From positions 1 to 6,717 of the forward strand of contig DASQLD010000572.1 of NCBI GenBank assembly GCA_035630195.1: a DNA stretch of 6,717 nt, in the 5' to 3' direction. Source of the stretch: DASQDN01 sp035630195. GTDB taxonomy: Bacteria > Acidobacteriota > Terriglobia > Bryobacterales > Bryobacteraceae. This document shows, piece by piece, positions 1-5,898 of this stretch; the first letter of the stretch is position 1; each line of letters starts with the position of its first letter. Below the pieces are notes generated by a model. It did no database searches. It was not told the DNA's origin and worked only from the letters and a program-made list of their open reading frames with translations. The translations under genes were made by a program, and so were the position numbers.

Positions 1-2
1 TC

Positions 3-1268
3 ATGATTTCGAGTCTCGAGGTCGTCCCGCCCACCGATCCGGAGAACGTGAAGCTCGTTGTGTCCACACTCAAGAAAGGGATTGTTCCGCTCAATGGGGT
101 AGAGGCAGGTAAGCCGTATGAGGATCTCAAAGAGTTCGGTAACGCAGTCGGAGACGCGCGCGTTGTCTCGCTCGGGGAAGCCACGCACGGCACACGTGAG
201 ATCTTTCAGATGAAGCATCGTCTGCTTGAGTACCTGGTCAAGGAGAAGGGCTTCACAGTGTTTGCGATCGAAGCGAACTGGCCCGAATCGCTCGCCGCCG
301 ATCGATATATCAAGACTGGGCAAGGAGACCCCAAAGCCGCATTGGCCGATATGTATTTCTGGACGTGGCAGACGGAAGAGGTGCTGGCGATGCTCGAATG
401 GATGCGAGAATTCAACAGTGCTCCTGGCCCGCATCCAACGCTTTCTTTCACATCATTCGACATGCAGACCTACGAGGTGGCTCGCGATCGCGTTCTGGCA
501 TTCATGAAACAGCACGCGCCTGAGCAGGCAGCGGCTGTGCAAGCGGCGTATTCTGACCTTTCCAAGCTTAGTCCCCGCGCAATGTCGGATCCAAAATTTG
601 GGGAGGCGGCCACGAAGGCCGAGTCCGTCACGGCGTTGCTGCAAACCCATCGTGAGGCTCTGACAACGGTCACGTCTCCCGAAGCTTTTCGCGATGTCCT
701 GCAGATGTCCCGTATCGCAGCACAGGCCGCACGCATGCGAACACCGGGAGCCGGTTCCAGCTATCGTGACCAGATGATGGCCAGGAACGTCGAATGGCTA
801 CTCAAGGAAGCGTTCCCCAAAGAGAAGATTGTCCTGTGGGCGCACAACGGCCATGTGGCAACCACTCCGAGCCTCGGCTTCAAGCCGATGGGTAGTTGGC
901 TACGCGAGTCAATCGGTTCGCAGATGTACGTGCTCGGCTTCGCGATCAACGTAGGCACAGTTCGGGCCGCAACCAGGGAAGGTGGCCGCGGCATCGGTCT
1001 GGCGGAAAGTAAGCTACCGGCGGTAAGCGTGGGTACAGGAACCGCGATCCTGAGCACCGTAGGACAACCCCTGTTCTTCTGGGACCTTCGCAAGAACACC
1101 GGCGTACTCGCAAAATGGGCGAATGAACCACATTTGTATCGATCCTTCGGCGCGCTTTGGGATCGAGACAACCCGGATTCTTCCATGCGATCCGAAAGCC
1201 TGAGTACGTTCTACGACGGCTTGATCTACATGGAATCGACGCAGGCCGCGCGAGGAATCAAGCCGTAA
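3..1268 (+). CDS. Erythromycin esterase family protein, possibly 5'-truncated
   Basis: This 421-residue protein belongs to the erythromycin esterase / succinoglycan-biosynthesis-like hydrolase family (EreA/EreB type). Visible family motifs, in order: LGEATHGTRE at residues 57-66 with Glu59 and His62, the FQMKHRLLEYL segment at 68-78, FAIEANWPE at 87-95 with Glu90, an RDQMMARNVEWLL segment at about 255-267, LWAHNGHV at 278-285 with His281 and His284, and FYDGLIYM near the C-terminus. In the family these His and Glu residues form the site that hydrolyses the macrolide ring ester, with the GEATHG histidine acting as base. Many environmental members have no proven macrolide activity, so the substrate here is unknown. 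The ATG at position 3 is the first in the window and only two bases precede it; an upstream start with a signal peptide cannot be excluded. The gene converges on the MmcQ-like gene and overlaps its end by 11 bp. Family assignment is firm; function and exact start are not. Confidence 0.88.
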   Translation: MISSLEVVPPTDPENVKLVVSTLKKGIVPLNGVEAGKPYEDLKEFGNAVGDARVVSLGEATHGTREIFQMKHRLLEYLVKEKGFTVFAIEANWPESLAADRYIKTGQGDPKAALADMYFWTWQTEEVLAMLEWMREFNSAPGPHPTLSFTSFDMQTYEVARDRVLAFMKQHAPEQAAAVQAAYSDLSKLSPRAMSDPKFGEAATKAESVTALLQTHREALTTVTSPEAFRDVLQMSRIAAQAARMRTPGAGSSYRDQMMARNVEWLLKEAFPKEKIVLWAHNGHVATTPSLGFKPMGSWLRESIGSQMYVLGFAINVGTVRAATREGGRGIGLAESKLPAVSVGTGTAILSTVGQPLFFWDLRKNTGVLAKWANEPHLYRSFGALWDRDNPDSSMRSESLSTFYDGLIYMESTQAARGIKP

Positions 1269-1623
1269 GCTTTTTCGGCGCGATCATCCGCCAGGCTTCG
1301 GCGACGTGAACAGCGAGATCCTCGTCGCTAATATTCTCGAGTTCAATGCCGACCCATCCTTTCACTCCAACATAGGGAGGAACGAAGAATGTCTTAGGCC
1401 ACGTTCCCACCAGCGTCGCCTGGGCGCCCGGCGCGACCGGCAGCCAGATCCCAACATGCCCGTCATTGTGGTGATTGTTAGCGAACATCACATACACCTT
1501 CTTACGGACAAAGAACGTGGGCTCGCCGTGAGACAGTTTCTCCGTAGTCTCGGGGAGGCCGTGACAGATCCGGCGAACTCGAAGAAGATGCTCTTCGCTG
1601 TCAGGCGTCTTTCGCGTACCCAT
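1258..1623 (-). CDS. MmcQ/YjbR family protein
   Basis: This is a 121-residue soluble protein with no signal peptide. The sequence fits the MmcQ/YjbR family: an N-terminal helix ending in HGLPETTEKLSHGEPTF (21-37), a strand region KKVYVMFANN (41-50), then the PPYVGVKGWVGIEL block (82-95), and a C-terminal helix EDLAVHVAEAWRMIAP (101-116). The family has a CyaY-like fold and is often labelled DNA-binding, but its biochemical role is poorly established, so no reaction is assigned. It begins 9 bp after the stop of the TIM-barrel isomerase and is the last of six closely spaced minus-strand genes, so it is probably co-transcribed. No good Shine-Dalgarno sequence precedes the ATG, which suggests reliance on translation of the upstream gene. 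Its TGA lies inside the coding end of the convergent erythromycin-esterase gene. Confidence 0.85.
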   Translation of the reverse strand: MGTRKTPDSEEHLLRVRRICHGLPETTEKLSHGEPTFFVRKKVYVMFANNHHNDGHVGIWLPVAPGAQATLVGTWPKTFFVPPYVGVKGWVGIELENISDEDLAVHVAEAWRMIAPKKLTA

Positions 1624-1632
1624 ACTGCGCGT

Positions 1633-2457
1633 CTATTTTAGACCCTTAAGGTACTCGATACTTTCCTTCATCAGCGGAGGCTCAACTTCGACGAAGTAGT
1701 TCTTCACGCCCGCTTTCTTTGCTTCGGCAAACATTTTCTTCCAATCGACGGTGCCCTTCCCGATTGGCGTCATCTTTTCCTTGTCGCCGGCCGACCAGTC
1801 CTGCAGATGAAGCGAGATGAACCTGCCGGAATGCTTCTTGAATATCGTCGGCCCATCGAATCCCAGCCGATCCACAGCCACCTGATACTGCATCTTGACC
1901 AGCTTCGGATCGAGTTCACTCATGATTCTGTCGTAGATCAGGACGCCGTCAATCTGCTTGAACTCGCCATCGTGATTGTGGAACCCGGTCTGAATACCGG
2001 CCTTCTGCGTCTCCTCGCCGACCTTATTCAACTCACCCGCAGCGCGCGCCCAATCCGACATCGATCCATTGCGAATGCTAAAACTCGCCAGGATCATTTG
2101 CTTTAGACCGAGTTCTTTGGCATAGGCGATCCGCTCTGGAAGATTTTCCTTTAGTTCGCGGAACTGGTAATGGCTGCTCTCGCACTTCAACCCGGCTCCC
2201 TCGATCCGCTTCCGGATCTCGCTACCGGTCATGCTCGCCAACGGCCCAAAATCCGAGCCTCCATACCCCTGCGGCGAACACATCTCAATCGTCTTGTAGC
2301 CCATTGCCGCGATGTCGCGCAAGGTGGCATCAAAGTCCTTGCCGAGCGATCTTCTCACCGGGTACACCTGGGTTCCGATCGGCATGCCGAGCGGAGCGGC
2401 CATAGCTAACCCTGCTGCCGCCACCTGTCCTAGAAAGGCTCTTCTTGAACTTTGCAT
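1633..2457 (-). CDS. Tat-signal TIM-barrel sugar isomerase/epimerase
   Basis: This 274-residue protein belongs to the xylose-isomerase-like TIM-barrel (AP endonuclease 2 type) superfamily, annotated as sugar phosphate isomerase/epimerase. An N-terminal twin-arginine signal is visible: SSRRAFLG (3-10), then a hydrophobic Ala-rich stretch to about residue 22, so periplasmic export is predicted. Barrel landmarks are MGYKTIEM (52-59) with Glu58, SSHYQFRE (94-101), GFHNHDGEF (158-166), SLHLQDW (215-221), GKGTVDW (233-239) and FVEVE (255-259). Where many relatives have an Asp metal ligand in an FQMDCYW-like strand, this protein has MQYQVAV (189-195, Gln192). The strand carrying the usual HxKD motif reads HLQD. 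This may mark a distinct subfamily rather than damage. The start is well supported by an AGGAG site. It lies 9 bp downstream of the Gfo/Idh/MocA gene, its usual partner in keto-sugar or inositol-type pathways. The exact substrate is unknown. Confidence 0.88.
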   Translation of the reverse strand: MQSSRRAFLGQVAAAGLAMAAPLGMPIGTQVYPVRRSLGKDFDATLRDIAAMGYKTIEMCSPQGYGGSDFGPLASMTGSEIRKRIEGAGLKCESSHYQFRELKENLPERIAYAKELGLKQMILASFSIRNGSMSDWARAAGELNKVGEETQKAGIQTGFHNHDGEFKQIDGVLIYDRIMSELDPKLVKMQYQVAVDRLGFDGPTIFKKHSGRFISLHLQDWSAGDKEKMTPIGKGTVDWKKMFAEAKKAGVKNYFVEVEPPLMKESIEYLKGLK

Positions 2458-2463
2458 CCGTCG

Positions 2464-2468
2464 CTCCT
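2464..2468 (-). promoter_or_regulatory. Shine-Dalgarno site of the isomerase gene, overlapping upstream stop
   Basis: On the minus strand AGGAG lies 6 nt before the ATG at 2457, the best ribosome binding site in the minus-strand cluster. It shares bases with the TAG stop of the oxidoreductase gene (2469-2467), an arrangement typical of translational coupling between the two genes. Confidence 0.75.
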
Positions 2469-3579
2469 ATAGATCCACGCCCAACTCAGACCATGTAATC
2501 AGCTTCTGCTTCGTCATCGCCAAGTGCCCCATAATCGCGGTTAAAGCTGCGGTGGCGCCTACAGTGATGTCCGCCGGATTTTTCCCGTTCTTGGTGATGC
2601 AGTCATAGAACGCAGTCACATGTGCATGCGGCGATTCGGCGCCCTTCTGCGCAAGCGCTGTAGGCTCGCCCGCGGTCCCCAACGGATACATGGTGTTGGT
2701 CTGCATCAGATCGACAGCGCCTTTGGAACCGAACACATGAATGTATTGGCCTCCGCCGGGCATCTGCCGAGGATGAAAGACGCTTTGCGTGAAGGTCATC
2801 TTCGCGCCATTTGCGTAATCGTAGGTGAGAAGGCCACAGTCGAAAATAGTCCGCCCCGCTGGATCGTTCTTGTAGAGTTGAATCCCACCAAACCCCGCTG
2901 CTCGAACAGGACGGCTACCGATTGCCCAATTGCACGCGTCCAGGTTGTGAACCGACATTTCAATCAGATATCCGCCGGATTTACTCACGTCGAAGTACCA
3001 ATCTGAGGACGAACTGTCATGCGGTAAATCCGCCGCGCCATGTCGCTGGGCCTTCACCATCAGCACGTCGCCGATGGCTCCGCCGTGAATCTTGTCGATG
3101 GTTTGTGAAAGGTACCGGACCGATCGCATCTGCTGTCCCGCGACAAACACTTGATTCGCAGTCTTGGCCGCTTTCACCAGATCGCGAACATGCTCCGCAG
3201 TAAGGCCAATGGGCTTTTCGCAATAGACATGCTTACCCGCCTGCAGCGCCGCAATGGCCATTTCCGAATGCAGATGTGGAGGCGTTGCGATGAATACCGC
3301 GCCGATATCCTTTCGATCGATGATCTTGCGCCAGTCAGTATACGTCGTTGGATTGTCTTTTGCGGCTGCGGTCGCGGCAGCATCGAGACGAGCAGGCTTC
3401 AAGTCGCAAAGCGCAGCCACCTTTGCGTTCGGCTGCTCCATCACGCCTTTCAAAACATACGATCCACGATTGCCGGTGCCGATCATCGCGGTGGGAATTC
3501 GCTCGCCCGCGGTTTGGTTAAAAGCAGACTGCGCCGCCAGGCCGGAGCCCATTAAAAAATACCTACGGTTCACGGTCAT
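2467..3579 (-). CDS. Tat-signal Gfo/Idh/MocA family NAD(P)-dependent oxidoreductase
   Basis: This 370-residue protein is a Gfo/Idh/MocA dehydrogenase, a family that oxidises or reduces sugar, inositol or amino-sugar hydroxyls with NAD(P). The N-terminus carries a twin-arginine motif NRRYFLMG (4-11) followed by a short, weakly hydrophobic stretch, suggesting Tat export with cofactor already bound, as known for Zymomonas glucose-fructose oxidoreductase. The Rossmann fold starts at about residue 29, with the dinucleotide loop GTGNRG (34-39). ATPPHLH (98-104) and CEKPIGLT (120-127) follow; Lys122 of EKP is the expected catalytic/cofactor lysine. The C-terminal domain has GGYLIEMSVHNLDACNW (202-218) with His211 and Asp214. 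Glu207 stands where many relatives have Asp in a GGxLxDxGxH pattern. Length is normal for the family. No clear Shine-Dalgarno precedes the ATG, which is 19 bp after the preceding gene. The next gene, 9 bp downstream, is a TIM-barrel isomerase, supporting a sugar role. The substrate is not deducible. Confidence 0.92.
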   Translation of the reverse strand: MTVNRRYFLMGSGLAAQSAFNQTAGERIPTAMIGTGNRGSYVLKGVMEQPNAKVAALCDLKPARLDAAATAAAKDNPTTYTDWRKIIDRKDIGAVFIATPPHLHSEMAIAALQAGKHVYCEKPIGLTAEHVRDLVKAAKTANQVFVAGQQMRSVRYLSQTIDKIHGGAIGDVLMVKAQRHGAADLPHDSSSSDWYFDVSKSGGYLIEMSVHNLDACNWAIGSRPVRAAGFGGIQLYKNDPAGRTIFDCGLLTYDYANGAKMTFTQSVFHPRQMPGGGQYIHVFGSKGAVDLMQTNTMYPLGTAGEPTALAQKGAESPHAHVTAFYDCITKNGKNPADITVGATAALTAIMGHLAMTKQKLITWSELGVDL

Positions 3580-3598
3580 GAACGTAACTATAGCGCGC

Positions 3599-4057
3599 CT
3601 ACTCTGACACGAAGATTAGACCGCAGTGGTAATCGCTCAACTCACCAGCCTCATTGAGAGTGAACGTGGAGGCGATGAACCCGGTGGCTGTCTGAAACCG
3701 TCCGGCTCCGCCGCTTACGCGCCAGCTAACGGTACCGTGCATGACGCCCGGATTCGCGCTAGGGCCAAGATGACCGGGATAGGCGGTCTTGAAATGTAGA
3801 GCGTGGTCATTTTCTTCCTCGCCAAAGGTAAGAACCCCTTCGCCTTCGAACGCGTCCCCTTCCGTTAGCCGAAGTTCGTAATCGAGAAACGCCAGGTCAC
3901 CGGGGGCAGGATGCAGCGTTGTTTCGACGCCAGTCGGTCCAACCACAGTCTCCATTCGGCAACTGGTCCCGCTACTGGTAGTTCGCAAGACTGTGGCCTT
4001 GTCGACCGAGCGGGACGCCTGCCCGCGGAAATGCATTGCGTAAGTTAGTTGGCGCAT
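3599..4057 (-). CDS. Conserved-looking 152-residue protein of unknown function, possible beta-barrel
   Basis: I do not recognise this gene with certainty. The frame is open further upstream to an ATG at 4276, but that extension lies on top of the SUMF1-like gene and its translation has no protein-like pattern. The ATG at 4057, 11 bp after the SUMF1 stop, is therefore chosen; the ATG at 4036 is an alternative. The resulting protein is 152 residues, has no signal peptide, and alternates hydrophobic and polar residues as beta-strands do. A glycine-rich block at 107-126 (HGTVSWRVSGGAGRFQTATG) resembles the G-G-x-G-x-F/Y-x-x-A-T-G signature of small beta-barrels such as DUF3224 and allene-oxide-cyclase/dirigent-like proteins; that likeness is by eye only. 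The C-terminus ends in a strand-like YHCGLIFV. It sits between genes for exported sugar-related proteins, but its own sequence suggests a cytoplasmic location. The ribosome binding site is poor, with GGAA too close to the ATG. Confidence 0.65.
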   Translation of the reverse strand: MRQLTYAMHFRGQASRSVDKATVLRTTSSGTSCRMETVVGPTGVETTLHPAPGDLAFLDYELRLTEGDAFEGEGVLTFGEEENDHALHFKTAYPGHLGPSANPGVMHGTVSWRVSGGAGRFQTATGFIASTFTLNEAGELSDYHCGLIFVSE

Positions 4058-4068
4058 ATTCCGATGAA

Positions 4069-4941
4069 CTATGGTTCGCGAACCGCGCGAAAGCCGATCA
4101 TCCGATGGCCTTGAAACGACGGCCACGCGGCAGATCTCGCATAAGTTCGTTGATCCAGAGCCTCCATGAAGAACGATCCACCGCGGACCACCTTGTAGGC
4201 GCCATTCGTTGGCCCTTGCGGGTTCTTCTTCGGTGACGCAGCATAGTAACCGCGGCTGTACCAGTCCTGACACCACTCCATGACGTTGCCGGCCATGTCA
4301 TGCGCGCCGTATGGAGAAGCGCCGTTCTTAGTCTGCAGGTCGCCGCGTTTGCTCCCATCGTAGTAGCCGACCAACTGGCCGGTATCGTACTTCTGCGATC
4401 CGACAAAGTTCGCATAAGATTTGTCGATCATGTTGCCCCACGGAAACTTGCGCTGATCCGTCCCCCGAGCGGCTTTCTCCCACTCGGCCTCAGTGGGCAG
4501 ACGGTATTTCTTTCCTGTCTTTGCGCTCAGCCAGTTGCAATAGGCGGTGGCCGAATCCCAGTTCACGCCTAGCACCGGATAGTTGTCGCTGTCAGGTGTA
4601 CCGCCTCCATGATTCTGCGCCTGCGTCCAATATGGTACCTGCGTTTTCGGAACCACACGACCACTCGGCCAGAACTTAGGATCGTCGTAGCCCGGGTCGT
4701 CGCGGAATTTCTTCCACTCCCCGTTTGTCACTTCAAACTTGCCGATGTAAAAGGAATCGACGTCGACTGTGTGAACCAGTCGCTCGCGATCTTCGCCGTC
4801 ACCGAAGTTATCGCCCATCTTGAACGAACCGCCCGGCACTAGAAGGAAGTCGCCATAGCCATCGTTCACTACTTTGGGATCGGCAGCCGCCCCAGATAGA
4901 ATGATCACCGCCGCCAGGAAGGGGAATATCGAACGCAACAT
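4069..4941 (-). CDS. Secreted SUMF1/formylglycine-generating-enzyme-domain protein lacking catalytic cysteines
   Basis: This 290-residue protein has an N-terminal Sec signal peptide (hydrophobic residues about 4-19, probable cleavage after the Ala run near 20). It is followed by a full FGE-sulfatase (SUMF1) domain. Domain landmarks are FLLVPGGSFKMGD (32-44), the FYIGKFEVTNGEWKKF segment (64-79), YPVLGVNWDSATAYCNWLS (121-139), YRLPTEAEWEKAARG (146-160), FPWGN (166-170), DMAGNVMEWCQDWY (215-228), VVRGGSF (251-257) and GFRAVRE (283-289). True formylglycine-generating enzymes use two cysteines in the segment just before the GFR motif. Here that segment (about 262-282) has none, and the only cysteines in the protein are Cys135 and Cys224. 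A sulfatase-activating oxidase role is therefore unlikely. Cysteine-less relatives include non-enzymatic binding domains and proteins annotated only as SUMF1 family. No sulfatase gene is visible nearby. It starts 3 bp after the esterase stop, implying coupled translation. The fold is secure; the role is unknown. Confidence 0.9.
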   Translation of the reverse strand: MLRSIFPFLAAVIILSGAAADPKVVNDGYGDFLLVPGGSFKMGDNFGDGEDRERLVHTVDVDSFYIGKFEVTNGEWKKFRDDPGYDDPKFWPSGRVVPKTQVPYWTQAQNHGGGTPDSDNYPVLGVNWDSATAYCNWLSAKTGKKYRLPTEAEWEKAARGTDQRKFPWGNMIDKSYANFVGSQKYDTGQLVGYYDGSKRGDLQTKNGASPYGAHDMAGNVMEWCQDWYSRGYYAASPKKNPQGPTNGAYKVVRGGSFFMEALDQRTYARSAAWPSFQGHRMIGFRAVREP

Positions 4942-4944
4942 TCG

Positions 4945-5787
4945 CTATTTCGCCCCCGGAACAAACCCGCCAACTTTCAGAAAGTGATGCAGGGAATCCA
5001 TCCATGGCCCAAACTCAGGGCTCGTGAAAGCCGCTCCAAAGCCGTGCCTGCCTTTCTGATAGATATGCAGTTCGGCCACCGCCCCTGCGCGATTCAAGTC
5101 CAGAAAGAGTTGGGCCGAGCCATTTGCTGCGCCCCGATCCCACGCTGCCGAGAGAAGATAAGTCGGCGGGAAATTCTTCAATTGCTCGCCCTCAATCGGG
5201 CGACCGGCGCTATAGACCATCGCTAGCCAATCGGGCCGTGAATTCAATTTATCGATGGGGTCGGACGCGTTGGCGTCCCCAGGTCCCGAGGCCGCGGCCA
5301 CGTTGCGAGCCATTGACGAACCCGCGGAAAACCCGGCAAAACCAATCTTGGCGGGATCGAGTTTCCACTCGGCTGCCCTTGATCGTACGACCTGCATCGC
5401 CCGTTTTCCGTCTGCAATCCGGGCCAATTCGTTGTACTGGGGGGACATTCTGTAGGTCAGCACAAAGGCCGCGAAGCCCCAGTCATTGAAGCGTTCCGCG
5501 ATCTCGATTCCTTCGCAGCCGTACATCAGCATGATGTTCGATCCTCCGGGCGCCACCACCACCGATCCCCCATGCCGCTTCCCTTCCGGCGGCAGAAAAA
5601 CCGTTAGGAATGGACTATCGAGCGGTCCCGTTCCGTCTGCCAGAGGAACCTTTCCCTCACCCCAAAGCGGAATGTTGTAGTTTTGCGCCCAGCCGCCGGC
5701 ACTGGTTTTCTTATCCGCAGCATCCAACGAAGACGACAGAAGCAACGCTGAAAGCACGCCCACCATCAAGACAAACGAAAATCTCAT
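4945..5787 (-). CDS. Secreted alpha/beta-hydrolase, acetylesterase/lipase-like
   Basis: This 280-residue protein has a clear Sec signal peptide: MRFSF, a hydrophobic core to about residue 20, then LDAAD. The mature part is an alpha/beta hydrolase of the acetylesterase / carbohydrate-esterase type. The oxyanion region VVVAPGGSN (76-84) is followed by the nucleophile elbow GFSAGS (152-157) with Ser154. An Asp at 217 in AAWDRG and a His at 248 in KGRHGFG complete the expected triad. Relatives include bacterial esterases that remove acetyl or feruloyl groups from plant polysaccharides, but a specific substrate cannot be read from the sequence. It is the first gene of the six-gene minus-strand cluster. 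The start is well fixed: the frame is closed by a TAA at 5805-5803 and no alternative start codon lies between it and the ATG at 5787. No good Shine-Dalgarno is present; the nearest purine run (AAGAG) is 12 nt upstream in a small potential hairpin. Confidence 0.9.
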   Translation of the reverse strand: MRFSFVLMVGVLSALLLSSSLDAADKKTSAGGWAQNYNIPLWGEGKVPLADGTGPLDSPFLTVFLPPEGKRHGGSVVVAPGGSNIMLMYGCEGIEIAERFNDWGFAAFVLTYRMSPQYNELARIADGKRAMQVVRSRAAEWKLDPAKIGFAGFSAGSSMARNVAAASGPGDANASDPIDKLNSRPDWLAMVYSAGRPIEGEQLKNFPPTYLLSAAWDRGAANGSAQLFLDLNRAGAVAELHIYQKGRHGFGAAFTSPEFGPWMDSLHHFLKVGGFVPGAK

Positions 5788-5794
5788 TGCATAG

Positions 5795-5809
5795 GCAGTC
5801 TCTTACTGC
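5795..5809 (-). promoter_or_regulatory. Small inverted repeat in the cluster leader
   Basis: GCAGT (5795-5799) and ACTGC (5805-5809) form a 5-bp inverted repeat around a 5-nt loop. If transcribed leftward, the loop would carry AAGAG, the only Shine-Dalgarno-like run ahead of the esterase start at 5787. The hairpin is short and may be coincidental. Confidence 0.2.
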
Positions 5810-5820
5810 GCGTCCCCTGT

Positions 5821-5838
5821 TGTCAAGCGTGTCAAGCG
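5821..5838. repeat. Perfect 9-bp tandem repeat with two TTGACA hexamers
   Basis: TGTCAAGCG occurs twice head to tail with no mismatch. Read leftward each unit is CGCTTGACA, containing the consensus -35 hexamer TTGACA. The repeat lies about 34 bp upstream of the esterase start and about 60 bp upstream of the rightward gene's start. It could be a -35 element with a duplicate or a direct-repeat operator; near one DNA turn of spacing (9 bp) would suit adjacent regulator contacts. Confidence 0.6.
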
Positions 5839-5884
5839 ACCACTCAGGGTGAAATACGTCATAATTGCTAGTGAACTCCTCGTT

Positions 5885-5889
5885 AAGGA
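5885..5889 (+). promoter_or_regulatory. Shine-Dalgarno site fixing the TTG start at 5899
   Basis: AAGGA lies 9 nt before the TTG at 5899, a good position for a ribosome binding site. No comparable purine run precedes the first in-frame ATG at 5962, so this site decides the start choice. The first base of the site is also part of the in-frame TAA (5884-5886) that closes the frame upstream. Confidence 0.7.
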
Positions 5890-5898
5890 TACGCGTCA

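Larger units (their letters stand above)
5788..5898. promoter_or_regulatory. Divergent intergenic control region
   Basis: This 111-bp gap separates the minus-strand cluster from the rightward cytochrome-type gene, so promoters for both must lie here or just inside the flanking genes. For the rightward gene, CATAAT at 5860-5865 matches five of six bases of a -10 box, but the best -35 at normal spacing (GCGACC, 18-bp spacer) is weak. For the leftward cluster, two perfect TTGACA hexamers are present (reverse complements of 5821-5826 and 5830-5835), yet the best -10-like hexamer (TAAGAG, 5805-5800) is poor and only 15 bp away. Promoter positions are therefore tentative. Confidence 0.45.

Noticed and set aside
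761..1186. Minus-strand open frame of 141 codons inside the erythromycin-esterase gene
   Set aside because: It is a shadow of a gene with strong family motifs on the other strand; its translation has no recognisable domain and no ribosome binding site was identified.
3..1268. Calling the first gene a macrolide-resistance determinant (ereA/ereB)
   Set aside because: The family motifs are present, but environmental members are diverse, no resistance or mobile context is visible, and identity to a known resistance allele cannot be judged here.
1262..1279. GCCG...CGGC with a T-rich loop at the convergent gene junction as a terminator
   Set aside because: The stem is only 4 bp with a 10-nt loop, and the T-run is in the loop rather than after the stem; it does not fit an intrinsic terminator.
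4058..4276. N-terminal extension of the 152-residue protein to an ATG at 4276 (225 residues in total)
   Set aside because: It lies over the C-terminal coding end of the SUMF1-like gene in another frame of the same strand, and its translation (Arg/Ser/Cys-rich) has no protein-like pattern. The ATG at 4057 follows the SUMF1 stop directly.
4069..4941. Calling the SUMF1-domain protein a sulfatase-activating formylglycine-generating enzyme
   Set aside because: The catalytic cysteine pair is missing and no sulfatase gene is in the window.
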